Below are positions 12,691 to 21,663 of a stretch of DNA of 22,333 nucleotides, one piece after another. Numbering within the stretch: the stretch's first letter is position 1; each line of letters opens with the position of its first letter. Source of the stretch: a virus; IMG/VR virus record IMGVR_UViG_3300002460_000758, positions 1 to 22,333 of that record. One strand, given 5' to 3'. Below the pieces are notes generated by a model. The model was not told the origin of the DNA. It was given only the letters and a program-made list of their open reading frames with translations, and did no database searches. Position numbers and translations under genes: made by a program.

Positions 12691-14537
12691 TACCAGGAAA
12701 AGATAAAAAATGGAAGGGAATATTTCCAGGAAATTATGCAGGAAATCTGTGGCAAACTTTTAATATTGATTTGGAAAAGTACCCAGGACGAGTTGCTTTA
12801 TCTGATAAACTAAGAAGATTTGCATCAGGATTGGGATTAGTACAGAAGTTTATTCGGAGTGACGCAACAACAACAGACCAATGGTTTGGATTAGTAGTAG
12901 ATACAAGTGCTGATGGAACTTCAGGAGATATTTTAAGTAATGGAAGTTCTTCAATTAATTCAGGTACGTGGGCCGCTGATGGTACTGCTAATTCACCTAA
13001 TGGACCACATGATGCTGTAATTCATGAAAGTGCTAATGGTGAACAACGCCTATTAGTTAGTGTTCCAACTGATATAGCTATTCTTAATAAATCTGGTGGA
13101 GCTAACGCCTGGGATATTGATTGGGGTTCAACGGTAGCTTCAGGAGGTATTGTTTTACAAAATACTGTATATCATCATATGGCTAAAGTACAAAGACTTG
13201 TAGCCATCGCAGATAAAATATCAGGAGTACCAGTTATTCATACAATAGATAAAGATGATGTGTTTACTAGTAGTAGGTTGTCTTTTGGAACTGAATATAC
13301 TATTCAAAATATATATGCGACTTCTAATCGTTTTTGGATAGGATTTAAACATAATTCAGGGGGTAAGGGTAAAATTGTTGAATGGGATGGTTTTTCTCCA
13401 AGTCAGAATAATGAATATGAATTGTTTGGCAGTACTCCACTCTCTGGTTTTATAGTAGATGATATTCCTTTTTATATTACTGATACTGGTCATATATTTA
13501 TGTATACAGGGGGAGGATTCAAAGAATTTACTAAGTTTCCATGCCCTGAACTTAGAATTCCGTTTAATTCTTCAAATATTAGAAATTATGGTTGTTATGT
13601 AGATGGACATATCGTTTATATTAATCTAAACGCTCCAACGCTTCAAGGCTTTTCAGCTACAGCTACTTATCGTGGAACAAGACGATTAAGAGCTGGAGTA
13701 TGGATTCTAAATATTGATAATAAGAATCTATATCATTATATGGGAATTGGAGAACATGCTTCAAATGGAACAGATATAAATTATGGAACATCACCATTAC
13801 AAGCCGCTGGAGCTATAATGAAATCAACAGAAACTAATGAGATAGTAGTTGCGGCCGCTGTTTATACCGGTGGTACATTAATGAGTACAAATACTAATGG
13901 AATATACCTTCAAGAACGAAATATAATTCAAACAAGTAACAGTGGTAGAAATAGAGGATATTTTATTATTCCTTATATTTCTATAGATGAGATAGAAGTT
14001 ATGTGGGAAGCTCTTATTCTTAAGTTTAAACGATTTGTTAATTCTAATAATCGTATTGTAGTTAAATGGAGAGTTGTAGACCCTTATTATACAGCTACAA
14101 CAGACCAGGCAAGTAATAATTTTGAAGAAGGGGGCATTAATGCACCAATAACTTGGGTTAATACTACATCATTTACATGTAAAGTACCAACAGGAGTGGT
14201 TGTTGGAGATGAAGTAGAAATACTTGTAGGAGATAACGCGGGATGTTCTTTTGCTATTTCCGTTTTATCAGGAACACCAGATGGTTCTACTTCTCTTACA
14301 GTAACTATAGCCGAGGCCGCTCCTACTTCATCTACTGATACTGCTATGGTTAGATTTGATAATTGGAAAACAGAAACAGCGATTAGTTCAACGACAGTAG
14401 GTAATCAAAAAGTACCATTTACAGCAATAGGTCATGGTGAATTTATTCAATTGAAAATAGAATTAAGAGGGTTTGATATGCAGATAGATGAGTTAATTCC
14501 GATATTAAAGATTAAAACTAAAATAAATCAATCATAA
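12687..14537 (+). CDS. Large beta-rich tail protein (propeller-like)
   Basis: The start is set at ATG 12687 (MIPGKDKK), which overlaps the preceding TGA as ATGA, rather than an in-frame ATG at 12651 that would overlap the upstream gene by 40 bases. The 616-residue product has repeating strand-turn units with short aromatic and Gly-Asn-rich motifs across about 50-380 (for example VQRLVAIADK and RFWIGFKHNSGGKGKIVEWDG), suggesting a beta-propeller, then a C-terminal beta-sandwich region (about 420-616). I recognise no named family. Such proteins occur in podovirus tail assemblies, so a tail hub or fibre-support role is an inference. Confidence 0.7.
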   Translation: MIPGKDKKWKGIFPGNYAGNLWQTFNIDLEKYPGRVALSDKLRRFASGLGLVQKFIRSDATTTDQWFGLVVDTSADGTSGDILSNGSSSINSGTWAADGTANSPNGPHDAVIHESANGEQRLLVSVPTDIAILNKSGGANAWDIDWGSTVASGGIVLQNTVYHHMAKVQRLVAIADKISGVPVIHTIDKDDVFTSSRLSFGTEYTIQNIYATSNRFWIGFKHNSGGKGKIVEWDGFSPSQNNEYELFGSTPLSGFIVDDIPFYITDTGHIFMYTGGGFKEFTKFPCPELRIPFNSSNIRNYGCYVDGHIVYINLNAPTLQGFSATATYRGTRRLRAGVWILNIDNKNLYHYMGIGEHASNGTDINYGTSPLQAAGAIMKSTETNEIVVAAAVYTGGTLMSTNTNGIYLQERNIIQTSNSGRNRGYFIIPYISIDEIEVMWEALILKFKRFVNSNNRIVVKWRVVDPYYTATTDQASNNFEEGGINAPITWVNTTSFTCKVPTGVVVGDEVEILVGDNAGCSFAISVLSGTPDGSTSLTVTIAEAAPTSSTDTAMVRFDNWKTETAISSTTVGNQKVPFTAIGHGEFIQLKIELRGFDMQIDELIPILKIKTKINQS

Positions 14538-14541
14538 ATAT

Positions 14542-14751
14542 ATGGCAAAACCAATCATTAAACAATATTCACCAATAGGAACACCGGTAGATGAAATAAT
14601 GTATGTTCTAGAATTACCAACAACTTCAAGGATAAAGTTTCGTAAACAAGATTTAGAAAGAGAAATAGTTCAAATAGATAACGAAATAATAAAGAAAGAA
14701 CAAAGAAAAGTAGAATTAGAAAGTTATTTAACCGAAGTTAATAAACTATAA
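14542..14751 (+). CDS. Small coiled-coil protein (69 aa)
   Basis: A 69-residue protein whose second half (about 34-66) is charged and heptad-like, predicting a single coiled-coil helix (DLEREIVQIDNEIIKKEQRK). The N-terminal 30 residues are less charged. No family is recognised. The stop shares its final base with the next ATG (TAATG), so it is translationally coupled to the adaptor-like gene. It may be a small structural or assembly partner of the tail. Confidence 0.65.
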   Translation: MAKPIIKQYSPIGTPVDEIMYVLELPTTSRIKFRKQDLEREIVQIDNEIIKKEQRKVELESYLTEVNKL

Positions 14752-15953
14752 TGGCAACTCCTTCTATAACCCAAACAGAATTTTATGCGATTGTTAATGG
14801 TATGAGCCATGGCAAGTTTGGACAAGTTCAAGATCGACAAGTTGTTTCTAATCGTGCTGTTCGTGCTGTGCTTTCCGATATTGATCTTCGGTCTGCGAAG
14901 CGTTCAGCGCAATTGTCGCCTAATATGTATGCTAATCAGTATGACTATGGAGCACCGGCTGATTTGAAAGGTGAGAAGATTATTGACCTTCGTAAGCAAG
15001 TGAATCGTCCAACTTTTGAACGATGGTCACTTGTAGATGAAGCTGAGTTTGATAGACGAAAAGCGGGTGTGCAGTATAAGATAGCTGTGCGGGATGAGAA
15101 TTTTTCTAAGTTACTTCGAATTGATGGGGTTAGTGGCAGTTCAAGTAAAACATTACATACTTGTGAATCTGTTACAGCTAATGGTACATGGGCAGCTTCT
15201 GCGGATGCTTCTAATTTAACCCTAGACAATGATAACTATATAACAGGAGGGGGGTCTCTTAATTTTGATATGGCAGCAGGAGCAGCAACTGGGGTGTTGG
15301 AGAATAGTACAATGACGCAGATAGATTTATCTGATTATCAAGATAAGGGCTCAGTTTTTGTTTGGGTCTTTATCCCGGATTATTCTGATGTAGAAGGAGA
15401 CACGGTGACTAACTTTATTTTGCGCATTGGTAACGACAGTTCTAATTATGTTTCACGAACAGTGACAACTAATAACGAAGGAGTAACTTTTTATGATGGT
15501 TGGAATCTTTTACGTTTTGATTTGAATGGTGCTACAGCTTCTGCTGGTACTGTAGCTTGGGCAACGGTGGATTACCTTCGTCTAACGGTTACTAAGTCCA
15601 CGTCTTTAGCGGCTGATACTGATTGGAGAGTAGATGATATTATTGCACGAATTGGAGATATTTATAACACGGTTTATTACTCCAAGTACGGTTGGCAGAC
15701 CACGGCTTTGGCTTATATTGAAGAGTCCACAACTACGACTGATTTACTCTTGGGCGATACAGATGAGATTGAGCTTATCGCTTGTAAAGCATCGGAGTTG
15801 GCGGCACAGGAGTTGAAAGATTATGACGATATGAAAATACAGCAAGGTAATTATCAGGATATGAAAAGAAAGTATGAGGGCAATTATCCGAGTGAGGCAT
15901 TAAAGAAATCCAGAAATTACGGTTCATTACCAAGATTAAATAATAGATACTAA
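14751..15953 (+). CDS. Probable head-tail adaptor with jelly-roll insertion
   Basis: A 400-residue protein. Its first about 125 residues (QTEFYAIVNGMSHGKFGQ, then ERWSLVDEAEFDRRK at 90-104) and last about 90 residues (DDMKIQQGNYQDMKRKYEGNYPSE) are helical and resemble phage adaptor proteins of the DUF6682 type, which join portal and tail. Between them, about 135-300, lies a beta jelly-roll with the carbohydrate-module pattern GGGSLNFDM, then IDLSDYQDKGSVFVWVFIP and DGWNLLRFDL, ending in DDIIARIG. The two parts suggest an adaptor carrying a glycan- or surface-binding insert. The adaptor assignment is moderate. Confidence 0.6.
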   Translation: MATPSITQTEFYAIVNGMSHGKFGQVQDRQVVSNRAVRAVLSDIDLRSAKRSAQLSPNMYANQYDYGAPADLKGEKIIDLRKQVNRPTFERWSLVDEAEFDRRKAGVQYKIAVRDENFSKLLRIDGVSGSSSKTLHTCESVTANGTWAASADASNLTLDNDNYITGGGSLNFDMAAGAATGVLENSTMTQIDLSDYQDKGSVFVWVFIPDYSDVEGDTVTNFILRIGNDSSNYVSRTVTTNNEGVTFYDGWNLLRFDLNGATASAGTVAWATVDYLRLTVTKSTSLAADTDWRVDDIIARIGDIYNTVYYSKYGWQTTALAYIEESTTTTDLLLGDTDEIELIACKASELAAQELKDYDDMKIQQGNYQDMKRKYEGNYPSEALKKSRNYGSLPRLNNRY

Positions 15954-15954
15954 A

Positions 15955-17562
15955 ATGGCTATATTAACTCAAGAACAACTCAACGCAATAGCCGCAGGTT
16001 CAGGTTACACCGGAGGTAGTTTTTCTAGTGTGGGGCTTGTTCCTACTACACAAGTTTCAAACCAGTCACTCGGTTTAACAGCACCACCAACTTATGTTAA
16101 TCCAAATGTAAATTATTTTAATCAACTTGCTCCCGTTTCTGTCCTCTCCTCCTCCACTGGTGGAAATATTGTTAATCAAAATACCCAATCCTTACAGAAT
16201 ATTGAATCAGGTTATATGGGACCCTCTATTGTGGATTATTTGAAGTCTATTGGACAGGGTAGTGACTATGTTTCTCGTGAGAAATTAGCTGCTGACAAAG
16301 GGATTACAGGTTATACAGGTAGTGCCGAACAGAATACACAATTATTACAAGCTCTTCGTAATGTGTCATCTTCACCGGCATCGTCTGCAATGGTCAACGA
16401 CATTAATAGAACCGTACAAGGTGGTGGCATGACTACAAGTGAGCGAACAGGACTTTCTAATTTACAGCAAACACAAGATGAACTTACAGCAGCAGCAGCT
16501 AAGGCGAGAGCAGCATTAGAGAGTAAAGATTATCGTTCTATGGATTATTGGACTGCAAAAGCAGAGGAGAATCGAAAGAAATATGAAAATGATTTGTCGG
16601 AGTATTATAAATCTACTCAAGAACTTAGAAGTCGTTTGATGTCCTCTTTAACTCCGGGTGAAAAAGAACAAGAACTTTCTAAGAAACTTGTGGACATTCG
16701 TTCCCAAGCTGAAAGATTTAAACTTCAAACTGAACAAGATAAGTTTAGAGAATATGAAGGACAAACACTTGGATTTGCCGGGGGTCGTGCTTCTGAGATA
16801 GATAGAAAAGCTTCATTTAAGAATCAAGAGTTTATGTTGCAAGAGAAGAATTTATTGCTTTCTCTTGGTTTAGAACAGGAGGCAAGACAGTATACCGGCA
16901 AGGTTGCGGAACTTGGTCTTGGTTTTCTTGCAGATGATTTTGAATTACAGACAAAGATACAGGATAGGTTAGATCAACAAGAGGAAGATTTGTTTAATAA
17001 GGCTAATACGCTACAGGATGATGCGAAGTCGGCACTTGTGTCTATATTAGACAATCTTCAAGGAATTAATCCAGCGAAAATGGACGCAGAGAGCAAGAAG
17101 CAATTAGAAGATTTGGCAGCACGAGTTAATCTCCCATATAACCTAATAGAACAAGCTCTTACGGCTCAGTATAATAAATTTGTTTTTGATCAAGCTAAGG
17201 CAAATAAACCAACATCTGATGAACAAGATACAGCAGCTATAACTGATGCAAAATCACAATTAACAAAAGCAGTCGGAACAGACGGGTACACTGATCCCAA
17301 TCTTTATGCTCGTCTTCGTTCTGCCTCTCAACTATCTCCAACAGAGTTTGATAACAGATTTGCTTATCTTGTTAACCCACTCTCAAGAGCTAAACTTGGT
17401 TTAACATCAGGTACAAGTGGTTCTGAAGGGTCTATATCTTCTGTTGATTATACCAAGGGTACTAATTGGCTTTTGAATAATGGAGCATCCGCAGATGATT
17501 TAGAAAAATTTAAATCAGATAGGGATTTTCAAGCATGGGTTATGGGTAAAATAACAGAATAA
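15955..17562 (+). CDS. Probable internal virion protein with coiled coils
   Basis: A 535-residue protein. The N-terminal 100 residues are Asn/Gln/Ser/Thr-rich and low in complexity. The segment KGITGYTGSAEQNTQLLQALR (about 115-135) resembles a short recurrent motif of Patescibacteria phage proteins. Long charged coiled-coil segments cover about 165-270 and about 320-400. It begins just after the adaptor-like gene and precedes two further large proteins. By position it may be an ejection (internal virion) protein of a podovirus-like tail. This is inference and no catalytic motif is visible. Confidence 0.6.
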   Translation: MAILTQEQLNAIAAGSGYTGGSFSSVGLVPTTQVSNQSLGLTAPPTYVNPNVNYFNQLAPVSVLSSSTGGNIVNQNTQSLQNIESGYMGPSIVDYLKSIGQGSDYVSREKLAADKGITGYTGSAEQNTQLLQALRNVSSSPASSAMVNDINRTVQGGGMTTSERTGLSNLQQTQDELTAAAAKARAALESKDYRSMDYWTAKAEENRKKYENDLSEYYKSTQELRSRLMSSLTPGEKEQELSKKLVDIRSQAERFKLQTEQDKFREYEGQTLGFAGGRASEIDRKASFKNQEFMLQEKNLLLSLGLEQEARQYTGKVAELGLGFLADDFELQTKIQDRLDQQEEDLFNKANTLQDDAKSALVSILDNLQGINPAKMDAESKKQLEDLAARVNLPYNLIEQALTAQYNKFVFDQAKANKPTSDEQDTAAITDAKSQLTKAVGTDGYTDPNLYARLRSASQLSPTEFDNRFAYLVNPLSRAKLGLTSGTSGSEGSISSVDYTKGTNWLLNNGASADDLEKFKSDRDFQAWVMGKITE

Positions 17563-17563
17563 A

Positions 17564-19069
17564 ATGTCTTTATATGAGCAATTTCAAGATGAACAAGTTG
17601 CCACACCAACAGGCGGTCTGTACGCACAGTTTTTAAAAGATAGAGAAAAAATAAATCAACCAAGTTTATTGAGTCGTACTATTACAGGAGTTAAAGATTA
17701 TGCTCAAAAAAGTGCTGAAACAATACCTACTTTTTTGGGAGCACTTCGCAGTCCTTGGCAAACCCTTCAAAAAGCTCCGAGTATATTTACTGAATCTTTA
17801 ATGGCGGGGGAAAAGAAAGCTGGGGAAGGATTATACGATATTGTCAAAACCCCAGGTGTTGCCAACAAAGTAGCAGGTACAGCTAAACTTATTTCAGGAT
17901 TAGCTGAAGCAGCATTCTCTCCTATAACTGGTTTGTTTCATCTAGCTGAAAATACACCTGGGTTAAAGCAAGTTGCTGATACTATTAATATTCCTTTTAC
18001 AGCGGCGGGTTTTGCTGGAGCGTGGTCATCAGGGAAAGCTATTGATTGGATACCTGAAAAAGTAGTTTCAAAAGAGAGTAAAGACATATTTAAACAATCA
18101 GTCCAAGAGGTTGGTAGTTTAGCTGCTCAAATTCTTATTGGTGGTAAATTAATGAGAGAGATTGAGAAACGTACTTCTAAGGGGAAAGTTGTGACCCCAG
18201 AGGAAGCAAAAAAGATAATAGTAAAGGCACAAGAAGAGGCACACCAAGTAATGATAAATACACCAGGGACTAGGTATGCTGCTTATAGACAATCTCAAGG
18301 TTATGAACCATATCTTGCAGAGGGGGAATTACCAGTTATTCAAATGGGAGCTAAATCCAAAGAAACATTGCCAGTAATAAACATTGGTGAAAAATCTTCT
18401 AAAGTAAAAAGTGAATTAAGATATGAACCAATTATTCAACCCAAATCTATTTTTGAACAGTTTAAAGCTGAAGTTAAAAAGACTCCAACTTCAGAGTTAA
18501 GAGTTAATCCAGTTGTTGAATCAAAAATTGAAATAACGGGCGAAGAAGCTGTCAACACTCGTGCCAAAAAATTACTTGAATCAGCAGTTGAAAAGAAACT
18601 TATTGAAGCGGTAGATACAGGTGAGATTCCTACTCATAGTAGAATGAATATGGCAGAACAGGCTAAACTTGCCACAGATTTAATTGAAACAAATAGACAA
18701 CAGGCTTTGGATATTGCTTTAGGTAAGGAGCCTTCCTCTGGTGGAGTATTGCCGGAGTCCGTATATACAGCATTAGAAATTAGAGCTATCAAAGAAGGTG
18801 ATGTGGAATTAATGCGACAACTTAAGAATAGTCAACTTCCAACACTTGCTGGACAAGCTTTGAAGGCTCTTGACTCGGCTGATCCATATTCACCTGTTAA
18901 AATTATGCGTGATATACAGAAAGCGAGAGAGGTTGCAGTAGAAAAAAAGACAAATAAGAAAGTTGTGGAACAAAAAGCACAAGTTGTTAAAGAGATTAAA
19001 GATAAGATTCCAAAAGTTAAAAAGCAAACTTGGGAAGAATTTTTAGAAGAAATAAAATGTAATTATTAA
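17564..19069 (+). CDS. Probable internal virion protein (501 aa)
   Basis: A 501-residue, largely helical protein starting one base after the previous stop. The middle (about 90-150) is Gly/Ala-rich with amphipathic helices, including AAFSPITGLFHLAE and FTAAGFAGAWSSG, which could be weakly membrane-active. The C-terminal third is Lys/Glu-rich. The opening LYEQF...LYAQF repeat is visible at residues 3-7 and 19-23, and IFEQF returns at about 297. Together with the next protein it looks like a large ejected or polyvalent phage protein. The C-terminus ends WEEFLEEIKCNY. Specific function unknown. Confidence 0.6.
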   Translation: MSLYEQFQDEQVATPTGGLYAQFLKDREKINQPSLLSRTITGVKDYAQKSAETIPTFLGALRSPWQTLQKAPSIFTESLMAGEKKAGEGLYDIVKTPGVANKVAGTAKLISGLAEAAFSPITGLFHLAENTPGLKQVADTINIPFTAAGFAGAWSSGKAIDWIPEKVVSKESKDIFKQSVQEVGSLAAQILIGGKLMREIEKRTSKGKVVTPEEAKKIIVKAQEEAHQVMINTPGTRYAAYRQSQGYEPYLAEGELPVIQMGAKSKETLPVINIGEKSSKVKSELRYEPIIQPKSIFEQFKAEVKKTPTSELRVNPVVESKIEITGEEAVNTRAKKLLESAVEKKLIEAVDTGEIPTHSRMNMAEQAKLATDLIETNRQQALDIALGKEPSSGGVLPESVYTALEIRAIKEGDVELMRQLKNSQLPTLAGQALKALDSADPYSPVKIMRDIQKAREVAVEKKTNKKVVEQKAQVVKEIKDKIPKVKKQTWEEFLEEIKCNY

Positions 19070-19073
19070 TATC

Positions 19074-20813
19074 ATGCAAATTTGCTTACCAAAAGAACAG
19101 GTGGAACGTTTCGTCAGGTCTTTAAAAGAAGGGCGGATTATTCCTGAAAAGTTAGCCGACATGACTTCTAATGAAAGACGAACTTTTTTCAGTGAGATTG
19201 TTGGACTGGAAGATGCTCGTAGTGTTAATGCTTTATTTGAATCAAAACTCCTATTGAAAAACCAAAAGCAAGGACTGGTGACGTGGGCTAAGACAGTTGC
19301 TGGTCTTAAAGAGCCAGTTAGACGGGACATGATTTCTCGCATTGAAAAAATGGAAAAAGTGCTAGATTCTAAAGAAGAAGCAATGTTTCTTGAGGATTTG
19401 GCTTCTCAGAAATTGGGAACAGATGTTACTTATGCAGAAGCTAAACAGATAATGGAGATGTCTAAAGATTTAACTGAGGCTAAGATTGAGGCCAAAAAAG
19501 TGGTGGATAAACCGGGTTATGATGTTAAAAAAGAATCTATAAGTGATAAAAAAATAAGGACAGAGTATGGGGTTAAATTAGTTTTAATGCAAGAATATGT
19601 TCTGGATTTAAAAGGGGGCAAAACTACATTAACTCAAGATATAATTAATGCAATTAAAGATCCTAAAAAGTTTCCCATTTTTGCTGCTAATGTAACTAAA
19701 TCTATTGTGGCTTCTTTGGATAACTCTTTCTTTCTCAACCAAGGAATATTTGCTTTATTTGATTATAAAACATCGGGTATGTGGTTTAACGTTTTTAAGA
19801 AATCGTTTGGAGATATCGGTATAGCTTTAAAAGGAGGTGATCCGGTTATAGGCATTAAGGGTGATATTTATTCAAGACCCAATGCTTTGAATGGTAATTA
19901 TGAGCGGATGAAATTGGCTATTGAAATAGCTACAGAAGAAGCTATACCAACAACCATCGGAGAAAAATTACCAATTGTGGGGAGATTTTTTAAGGCTTCA
20001 AACAGTGCTTACAATGGAGCGGCACTTCGTTTGCGTGCGGATATTGCTGATATGAAGATAAAACAATGGGAGAAAAATGGTCAAAATTTGAAAGACAGAG
20101 AAGTGGCACAGAGTTTAGGTAATTCTGTAAACGCGTTTACTGGCAGAGGTGATACTGGAGTACTTACTGGTGAAAATGTTAATGCTTTTGTTTTTTCTGT
20201 TAAATTTGCTAAATCTAAATTTGATGTTTTAACTTCTCATCTTTTGTCTAGTAAAGTAGATGCTTTTACAAAACAACAAGCAGCACTTTCTTTATTAAGA
20301 ATGACGGGAGCTTCTGCAGCAACTATGGCATTATCTGAAACTATTAATCCGGGTAGCACAGAGTTAGATCCTCGTGGGACTAATTTTGGTAAGATTAAAA
20401 TAGGTAATACTTGGTATCCAACTGCTTTATCTGGTGCAGGAATACCGAACTTGGTTGCTCGCACTCTTATACCGACTACACACAATGGTAAATGGGGACT
20501 TTGGATGAAAAATAATAAGGGAGTGTATACCAATCTTTTAGCTGGCAAATATGGTCAATTAACCGCTAAAGATATAGCAGAGGGCTATTTTGAAGGTAAG
20601 GGGTCACCTATTGTTAGAGCTTTATTAGATATATGGAACGGTAAAGATTTTCAAGGTAATAAATCTACCCCAGGAAATGTTGCTCAGAATTTAATAACAC
20701 CAATTACAATAGGCAATGTTTATTATGCATTTGATAATCCAAAAGAGGAGTATCCATTTTTTAATGCTTTGATGGCTGCTTTGGGTTCCAGTCCATCCAT
20801 ACCGAAAAAATGA
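19074..20813 (+). CDS. Large internal virion protein, LPD-type region
   Basis: The 579-residue product starts four bases after the preceding stop. An N-terminal helical region (MQICLPKEQ..., NALFESKLLLKNQ at about 52-64) leads to a conserved-looking block typical of large polyvalent and internal phage proteins: SLDNSFFLNQG (214-224), EKLPIVGRFFKASNSAYNGAALRLRAD (297-323 in outline), NAFTGRGD (353-360) and DPRGTNFGKIKIG (432-444). I recognise the pattern but not its biochemical role. Podovirus ejection proteins are a likely comparison. It ends just before the fibre promoter, and its TGA begins a weak dyad. Confidence 0.7.
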   Translation: MQICLPKEQVERFVRSLKEGRIIPEKLADMTSNERRTFFSEIVGLEDARSVNALFESKLLLKNQKQGLVTWAKTVAGLKEPVRRDMISRIEKMEKVLDSKEEAMFLEDLASQKLGTDVTYAEAKQIMEMSKDLTEAKIEAKKVVDKPGYDVKKESISDKKIRTEYGVKLVLMQEYVLDLKGGKTTLTQDIINAIKDPKKFPIFAANVTKSIVASLDNSFFLNQGIFALFDYKTSGMWFNVFKKSFGDIGIALKGGDPVIGIKGDIYSRPNALNGNYERMKLAIEIATEEAIPTTIGEKLPIVGRFFKASNSAYNGAALRLRADIADMKIKQWEKNGQNLKDREVAQSLGNSVNAFTGRGDTGVLTGENVNAFVFSVKFAKSKFDVLTSHLLSSKVDAFTKQQAALSLLRMTGASAATMALSETINPGSTELDPRGTNFGKIKIGNTWYPTALSGAGIPNLVARTLIPTTHNGKWGLWMKNNKGVYTNLLAGKYGQLTAKDIAEGYFEGKGSPIVRALLDIWNGKDFQGNKSTPGNVAQNLITPITIGNVYYAFDNPKEEYPFFNALMAALGSSPSIPKK

Positions 20814-20831
20814 TTAGCCACACAATAATCA
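20811..20831. other. Small dyad at the end of the internal protein gene
   Basis: TGATTA (20811-20816) pairs with TAATCA (20826-20831) around a 9-base loop. It overlaps the stop codon. No T-run follows, so it is a poor terminator, but it marks the junction to the fibre unit. Confidence 0.3.
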
Positions 20832-20852
20832 ATGGGATAATTACGTCTTTCA

Positions 20853-20861
20853 TGTTATAAT
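20853..20861 (+). promoter_or_regulatory. Extended -10 promoter of the fibre genes
   Basis: TGTTATAAT at 20853-20861 is an extended -10 box. Transcription would start near 20868, about four bases before the ATG at 20872, so the transcript would be nearly leaderless, as for the terminase promoter. No clear -35 exists. The fibre and signal-peptide genes could be expressed separately from the rest. Confidence 0.55.
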
Positions 20862-20871
20862 ATATACTATC

Positions 20872-21663
20872 ATGTTTAAATCTCAACTGCAACAAAGTAT
20901 ACGTTTAGGCAAAGTTAAATTAAAAAAGGAAGAACCTATTGACGTTCGTCAGTATCTTTTCGCTAAGATGAAAGAAGAGGTTATGGCGTGGCTTGATAGT
21001 GCTAAGGGTGAGATATTGGATGTTGTGGATAGGGTTGTAGCACAGGAAGTAAATGATTTCAAACAAGGTGCTAATAAGATTGTTTCTAAAGAAATAGATA
21101 AAGTGCGAGAGAATGAGTTGAGGAATATTAAGAAGGGAGATAAGGGTGCTGACTCTTTTGTGCCGGGTCCAAAGGGTGACACAGTGGTTGGCCCTGCGGG
21201 TAAGAATGGTAAAGATGGAGTGAAAGGCAAGGACGGCAAGAATGGAGTGGACGGTAAGGATGGAATAAACGGCAAAGACGGTTCTCCCGACACCGTAGAC
21301 GAGATAGCAAACAAACTAAACACCAAGGAAAACATCGTGGAAATGTCCGTCATCATCGGTCTCAAAGAAATGTTCGCTAATATGCAAAGAGCGTTTAATC
21401 AGCGTGAGCGAGGTGGAGGATCAGGAGGAGGTGGCGGTATAGGTAACGTACAACATGAAGTAACCGCTACATCTTCAGCGACAACTACAGTAACTACCGT
21501 TTATAAGATTGCCGGCAATGGTCAGGCTTTATGGGTAACTTACAATGGTCAGGATTTGGCTAAAGGCACTCACTACACAGTCGGTGGAGATCAGAAAACA
21601 GTCACTTTTCTTTTTACCTTACAAGACAGTACCAATGTTCAAATAACTTATTTTAGAACATGA
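20872..21663 (+). CDS. Collagen-like tail fibre protein
   Basis: A 263-residue fibre. Residues 1-85 form a charged helical or coiled-coil stem. A collagen-like region starts at 89, with 11 uninterrupted Gly-X-Y triplets at 107-139 (GPA, GKN, GKD and so on), Lys/Asp-rich as in many phage collagen fibres. A short helix (about 141-178), a glycine linker (181-189) and a C-terminal beta domain (about 205-263) with ALWVTYNGQDL and TFLFTLQDSTNVQITYF follow. The beta end is the probable trimerisation or receptor-contact tip. Its TGA overlaps the next start as ATGA. Confidence 0.8.
   Translation: MFKSQLQQSIRLGKVKLKKEEPIDVRQYLFAKMKEEVMAWLDSAKGEILDVVDRVVAQEVNDFKQGANKIVSKEIDKVRENELRNIKKGDKGADSFVPGPKGDTVVGPAGKNGKDGVKGKDGKNGVDGKDGINGKDGSPDTVDEIANKLNTKENIVEMSVIIGLKEMFANMQRAFNQRERGGGSGGGGGIGNVQHEVTATSSATTTVTTVYKIAGNGQALWVTYNGQDLAKGTHYTVGGDQKTVTFLFTLQDSTNVQITYFRT

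Noticed and set aside
20949-21365. 138-codon minus-strand Ser/Pro-rich frame
   Set aside because: Antisense shadow of the collagen-like Gly-X-Y region, where repeats keep the opposite strand open.
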